Of a stretch of 64,000 bases of DNA, positions 61,601 to 64,000 are shown piece by piece. Under the pieces are notes generated by a model. That model was not told where the DNA came from, did not search any database, and worked only from the letters and a program-made list of their open reading frames with translations. How positions within the stretch are numbered: the stretch's first letter is position 1; each line of letters begins with the position of its first letter. The stretch comes from JACRCT01 sp036504155. Its GTDB lineage: Bacteria; Myxococcota; Myxococcia; Myxococcales; UBA5297. The translations under genes were made by a program, and so were the position numbers. The stretch lies in contig DASXVQ010000112.1 in the NCBI GenBank assembly GCA_036504155.1, positions 1 to 64,000 on the forward strand, read 5' to 3'.

Positions 61601-62825
61601 CTACGACGTGTCGCTCAACCCGGCGGCGGCGTTCTCGACGAGCCCGACGGCGGGCAAGACCGAGTGCCTGTTCTGCCACGACGGAGGCGTCGCCCACTCC
61701 GACACCGCCAACCCGTTCCGCCTGCGCGGCGCCTCGGACCTGACCGGCGCGACCGCGGCCTACGACTCGCTCGCGGCCCAGAACGCGACGTGCCTGAACT
61801 GCCACGCCACCGGCTCTCTCGGCGTGAACAACGGCGGGTCGATCAAGAACGGCACCGTCAAGCCGGACGCGGCGCACGACGGCGCCAAGCACTCCGCCGC
61901 GACGCTGGGCGGCAAGTTCTGCTGGGACTGCCACGACCCCCACGGCGACCGGCCCAGCAACACCAACAGCGGCGGCAACAACATCTTCATGGTCCGCCGC
62001 AGCGTCCGCGCCAACACCGACGGCACCTTCGGCTACCCGCTGCTCGCCGGCGACGAGAAGGCGGTCGAGTTCTACAACGTGACCGCGGTGGTCGCGAGCG
62101 ACACGGGCGACACGGGCTCGGTGGGCAAGATCGCCGAGACCGCCACCGCGCTGGGCACGCAGCACAAGGGCGTCTGCCAGGCCTGCCACGTGGGCACCTC
62201 GACGCCGTTCACCAAGTACTGGGAGGCCACCGGCTACGACGACCTCGACGGCCCGGGCGCGACGGCCAACTACCGCAGCGGCCGCGCGACGGCGCCGGCG
62301 GGGCACAACACCTCCACCTACTGCGTCAGCTGCCACCCGCACGCGCAGAAGTTCAAGGGCGGCGGCTGCAACGGGTGCCACGACTACGACACCAAGAGCG
62401 CCACCTACTCCGGCGGGGTGTGGACCGGCGGCACCTGGGGCGTCAACTACTGGGACGGCACGGTGCACGAGGGCTGGGGCGCCCACGCCAAGCACATCAA
62501 CCACCTCAAGACGCGGCTGGGCATCACCGGGACGATGGACCCCAACGCGGCGACCTTCGGCGTGGGCGAGGCGGCCAACGTGTGCGGCGCCTGCCACTCG
62601 AACAACGAGGCGGCCAACCACGCGACCGGCGGCTCGACCGTCCGGTCCATCAACTTCGGCGACGGGACGTTCAAGTACGGTGGGGCGGCGGGCTTCGACT
62701 TCCGGCTCGGCGCCACCAACCCGGTGTACAACGGCGCGAGCGGGAGCTCGTCGAGCGCGAGCCCGAAGAGCTGCTCGAACGTGAGCTGCCACTACGCGAC
62801 GACGCCGGTGTGGAACACCTACTAG
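55647..62825 (+). CDS. giant FN3-like/34-haem cytochrome
   Basis: A 2392-residue exported protein, coupled to the previous gene by ATGA; signal peptide IGLGAFLLLALAPTLSSA. Residues 32-255 form a beta-sandwich region. Two 220-residue FN3-like repeats cover about 259-700, and Ig-like domains run to about 965. The C-terminal 1400 residues hold 26 CXXCH and 8 CX4CH motifs by my count. Many CX4CH-CXXCH pairs, such as CTSVYCH followed by CNGCH, match the pattern of the Geobacter 'CxxxxCH...CXXCH' family. The last motif is CSNVSCH at the extreme C-terminus. It is probably a surface-exposed electron conductor with adhesive N-terminal domains. Confidence 0.9.
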   Translation: MRRLRGTKAAIGLGAFLLLALAPTLSSAAVASLDAWTNLQTSTSPNTVSYTVTTTNTFAMSAGTNRVTLAAVCLETAAAATVSSITVRLDNSTGTQFTQVAMSTGSQRQHCWLGRLLDGQVPVGTHAVYLTTTLSASTITGVHLWAGTYQGVDQTTPVSSSAANNSAAVTVTFGTAVTYNASSMTVYAVVGGNTATAVAHVAGFASAGTSWSTDQSTSIAQVTNATSGTWANTSTVTWTGASARAAIAVASLNPSAVAAPTVTSPTAASVAATTATLGASVTSNGGAVLTARGTCWGTTATPTGNCVAEGGTTTGVFTHARTALTSGSLVYYRGYATNSAGTGYSTDGSFYTDPTTQASGVNFTAITTTGMIVNWTRGTGGDGVVVLMKQATAVSSDPVDGTYTTYTVNTAFGSGAQIGTGNYVVFKGVGTSVAVTGLTAGTAYHVAIYEYKGASDTSGANLGTNYLTAGVVGNAATTAVSAPTLTSPTATLVAATTATLGANITSNGGAAISARGTCWGATAAPSTNCAAEGGTATGVFTQARTGLTSGTLLYYRGYATNSAGTGYSTDGSFYTEPGAQASAVNFTAITSAGMTINWTRGTGGDGVLVLVKQATAVDSNPIDGVYTTYGANTVFGSGTQLGTGNYIVFKGSGTSVAITGLTGGTTYHVAVYEYKGTVDTSGVNLGTNYLVAGAVGNATTTAGASAVTVTNPGQAAAAGVTAGSSALAGMLRMVAGPASVKLTGLTLSNTGNAVPGYDLLTLQLFEDVNGNGLIDQGTDALLGNASWNGSKWAFTGLSWSVPTAARTLLVSASTTTGATTGRTFTMSVATADVSVESGATVNAFTTFSGNTLTVGAAGAPGGPVGAPMVLLLNPISGAALSGTFKVQVQAYDGGGIGSVTVQLSTDGGSTWGANLAANLNYSVGTNARVYETTLSLSAGSYTLVARASDGALTALTSRAVVLVGAAGRGDGHLLRRDDSTQLCLDCHAIQTHSSQSTSDKYGSWAVGCRDCHTPHATRNRSLVNEVIQTPNSGAKDVRFTKTTGVTSSAARVDATYVNLTANNDGPCQVCHTKTQGAGGIARFRNTGNADATHYVSPTQPCAGCHQHNKGFSSSCNACHNAPPAVGAHAVHDQVPEAKPSYSDMTAHATQTQYGFACGKCHSGTHLNAANAGTPADPLAAEVAFDGTSDPKNPAPAAYAAGTTLTSVEPDGRSFKYSNGTCTSVYCHSNASPAGGTLAYKSPTWTGGPLACNGCHDVGGAATTLSSAHKLHTGAYAYDCSRCHVATATAATTIADKRLHVDGAKEVGFDSSGVDNHLGTVGNSGVSTTCANTYCHSNGQDRTAPYVSGPSIAWGTTADPECDSCHGGNASATATTGAGPLTSRSHTKHVGATAGYLYPCGQCHNAVVATSNDRAILAGGYTLHDNGTANVSLGSGSWNGTGCSSNYCHGSGTPQWGVSVMDCGSCHSGNNALLGSHAKHYASATLVTGTSAAFGSSGTTYQYGCGYCHPSGAAFHAKGAVSGVQAAQIAFSGTLPSGQAVSGTFAAGGTSAGTDRTFGYTAGTCSSLYCHSNAAPLGGTQQYRPPTWGTTLACNGCHSTAARSDSAVLTDLSNAHGKHIQSTLGETGSYAYKCDQCHADTVVANPNAPWALADADLGNVANHVRGEHTLKFSSAFGGSINQSAGAYNNVAYTCASTYCHSLGTATAAPFAAPNTAVAWSATANCTTCHSGDASQASKIGTTNGSATHAAHVNNAAVIGANYWCGDCHQGVVAAGTNSPVTTQANHANGVKNVSIGNRGTFASTDTTSTCSATYCHSSGQAAPAYRTITWTSPAIGCNGCHGQSTTTGAPDYPDGATLADANSHPAHVSASADCEHCHSGFVTPAGTAIPAGTTHTNGSRDVAILAAYDSNAGASNYTQATKTCSAITCHGTGTPVWGDPTTATCLGCHGTAGTETESLGTVINGTAATINTTEWLYSGHGKTAGAYDVSLNPAAAFSTSPTAGKTECLFCHDGGVAHSDTANPFRLRGASDLTGATAAYDSLAAQNATCLNCHATGSLGVNNGGSIKNGTVKPDAAHDGAKHSAATLGGKFCWDCHDPHGDRPSNTNSGGNNIFMVRRSVRANTDGTFGYPLLAGDEKAVEFYNVTAVVASDTGDTGSVGKIAETATALGTQHKGVCQACHVGTSTPFTKYWEATGYDDLDGPGATANYRSGRATAPAGHNTSTYCVSCHPHAQKFKGGGCNGCHDYDTKSATYSGGVWTGGTWGVNYWDGTVHEGWGAHAKHINHLKTRLGITGTMDPNAATFGVGEAANVCGACHSNNEAANHATGGSTVRSINFGDGTFKYGGAAGFDFRLGATNPVYNGASGSSSSASPKSCSNVSCHYATTPVWNTY
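56421..57755 (+). repeat. two tandem ~669-bp FN3-like coding repeats
   Basis: Units at 56421-57089 and 57090-57755 share GTCWG, YYRGYATNSAGTGYSTDGSF, NWTRGTGGDGV and YHVA.YEYKG. Confidence 0.85.
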
Positions 62826-62839
62826 CGAGGAGGCGAGCC

Positions 62840-64000
62840 ATGAAGAAAAACCGCCTTCTCGGCGACGGACGGACGGGACGGGTGAGCGAGATCGGCATGC
62901 ACAGTTCGCTTCTTCGAGAGTCCAAGAGACGGTGCCTCAGGCGGCGAGCGCTGCTCAGCTTCGTGTGGCTGGGTGTCGTGATGCTTGCGGCGCTCCACCC
63001 CGGGCGCGCAGGAGCCGCGATCACCGAGCCCCAGCCATGGACGACCAGCTACAGCGCCGCCGGCTTTCCGACCAGCTTCAACGTCACGGTCAACTCGGCC
63101 TCGAGCCGGATCCTGGTGGTCGCCGTCACCTCGGCCGTCTCAACTTCCGGCACCCAGACGTGCTCGGTCACCTACGGAGGCACCGCCCTGACCTCCGCAG
63201 GAGGCGATGGGACGACCACCGCTTTCTCGCACACCTGGCTCTTCTACATGACAGAGAACACGACGCTCATGAACGGCACGGCCCGAGCTCTCGTGGCGAC
63301 GGTCACTGGCGGCACTTCGGCATGGGCCACCGTCAACTGGGCGGTCTATGCCGGCGCTGACACGAGCGCTTCTCCCATCCGGCAGTACACGAACTACAAC
63401 AGTGGCACCACCACGGTGACGTCGCCCGCCTTCGGTACCGGCCTCACAATCACAGCGGGCGATCAGGCCGTCGAGGCCGTCAACCTGTATCGCACTGGCT
63501 CGGGCACCCCGCGCACCATCTCGGCCTGGGCCACGGGGTGGTCTGTGGCGACTGGCGGCTCGGCCTACCCACAGGGCGGCGCCAACGGCACGACCAACGC
63601 CACCAACGTTTACATCAACGAAGACGCGACCGCCGCCACCACCACCGCCGGGCACACCACCAGTGGCACCGCCTACGTTTCGAAGTCCGCTATGGCGATC
63701 AAGGCCGCGGTGCCCGACACCGTGGTGGGCAACGGGACGAACCCGCTCAGCTCGAATGGAATGCAGGGCACCACCAACCACGAGGTGGACTCCTTCACCG
63801 TCGCCAAGGTCTCGGGAACGGGCACGTTGAGCACCGTCGTTTTCACGGGCAGCGCTCAGTTCACCAGCGCCAACGTCTCGTCCGTGAAGCTCTACCAGGA
63901 CGCCGGCACGTTGGGCCTCTACGAGCCCGGGGTCGACACGCTCCTGACGACCACGACCTCCTGGGCGACCAACGTCGCGACGATCACGGTTACGGGCGGC
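62840..64000 (+). CDS. exported beta-rich protein, 3' end cut by window edge
   Basis: ATG 62840 follows CGAGGAGGCGAGCC and opens a frame with no stop to the end of the window (387 codons). A basic leader (SKRRCLRRRALLSF) and hydrophobic core (VWLGVVMLAALHPGRAGA) form a signal peptide. The mature part resembles the beta-sandwich start of the preceding giant protein (SYSAAGFPTSFNVTVNSASS, ILVVAVTSAV, TVNWAVYAGADTSASP), followed by VPDTVVGNGTNPLSSNGMQG, which may begin a second domain. It begins 14 bases after the previous stop, so it belongs to the same operon. A C-terminal multihaem region may lie outside the window; none is seen here. Confidence 0.75.
   Translation, partial: MKKNRLLGDGRTGRVSEIGMHSSLLRESKRRCLRRRALLSFVWLGVVMLAALHPGRAGAAITEPQPWTTSYSAAGFPTSFNVTVNSASSRILVVAVTSAVSTSGTQTCSVTYGGTALTSAGGDGTTTAFSHTWLFYMTENTTLMNGTARALVATVTGGTSAWATVNWAVYAGADTSASPIRQYTNYNSGTTTVTSPAFGTGLTITAGDQAVEAVNLYRTGSGTPRTISAWATGWSVATGGSAYPQGGANGTTNATNVYINEDATAATTTAGHTTSGTAYVSKSAMAIKAAVPDTVVGNGTNPLSSNGMQGTTNHEVDSFTVAKVSGTGTLSTVVFTGSAQFTSANVSSVKLYQDAGTLGLYEPGVDTLLTTTTSWATNVATITVTGG

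Noticed and set aside
56622..62792. A 2056-codon open frame antisense to the giant cytochrome
   Set aside because: Composition is Arg/Val/Gly-rich and follows the third-position GC of the real gene.

Overview
The window is a very GC-rich stretch with long codon-biased ORFs, many lipoproteins carrying Asp/Ala/Pro linkers, a MYXO-CTERM-type sorting tail, dozens of multihaem cytochrome motifs and a pseudokinase. This points to a myxobacterium (Myxococcota), most likely an anaerobic metal-reducing lineage of the Anaeromyxobacter type. No rRNA, tRNA or CRISPR array was seen.

Left part (1-7.4 kb) is an accessory patch: a 5'-cut ISAs1 transposase, a glutaminase, a radical SAM/SPASM enzyme with two paralogous Tat-type lipoproteins, a thioredoxin-fold protein, a frameshifted remnant, a pRiA4b ORF-3-like protein, two small coupled unknowns and a possible IS21 fragment.

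7.4-27.5 kb holds two versions of one envelope system. Each has a large Ig-like lipoprotein, a small outer-membrane beta-barrel and a Cys-rich 'CGxxGxPCC' lipoprotein. An ECF sigma factor and a membrane-bound putative anti-sigma lie between them. I find the same two-block promoter (TGACGGA[A/T][G/T], N10-11, CGA[C/A]AA[T/G]) in front of the sigma gene, the Ig-lipoprotein/OMP operon, the second Cys-rich gene and the second OMP gene. The sigma factor therefore probably controls itself and both versions. A decayed Ig-domain gene sits between them.

27.6-33.6 kb contains a pseudokinase, fragments of a lost MotB/OmpA gene and of a redoxin gene, and a tightly overlapping five-gene operon: a FliF-FliG-like fusion, a TPR protein, a MotA-like protein and two MotB-like proteins. 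It looks like a compact ion-driven motor without other flagellar genes nearby.

33.7-64 kb is an extracellular electron-transfer region. After a 15-repeat Stig1-like lipoprotein come three groups. The first is a 25-haem cytochrome, a parvulin PPIase, an NHL lipoprotein and an OmcE-like tetrahaem cytochrome (a nanowire-subunit candidate). The second is a barrel/OmpA protein, a second barrel, another NHL lipoprotein, a 12-haem cytochrome and a trihaem cytochrome (a candidate porin-cytochrome conduit). The third is a B12-type radical SAM enzyme, a giant propeller/Ig/MYXO-CTERM protein fused in frame to a pentahaem domain, a 2392-residue cytochrome with about 34 haem motifs, and the start of a similar giant protein cut by the right edge.
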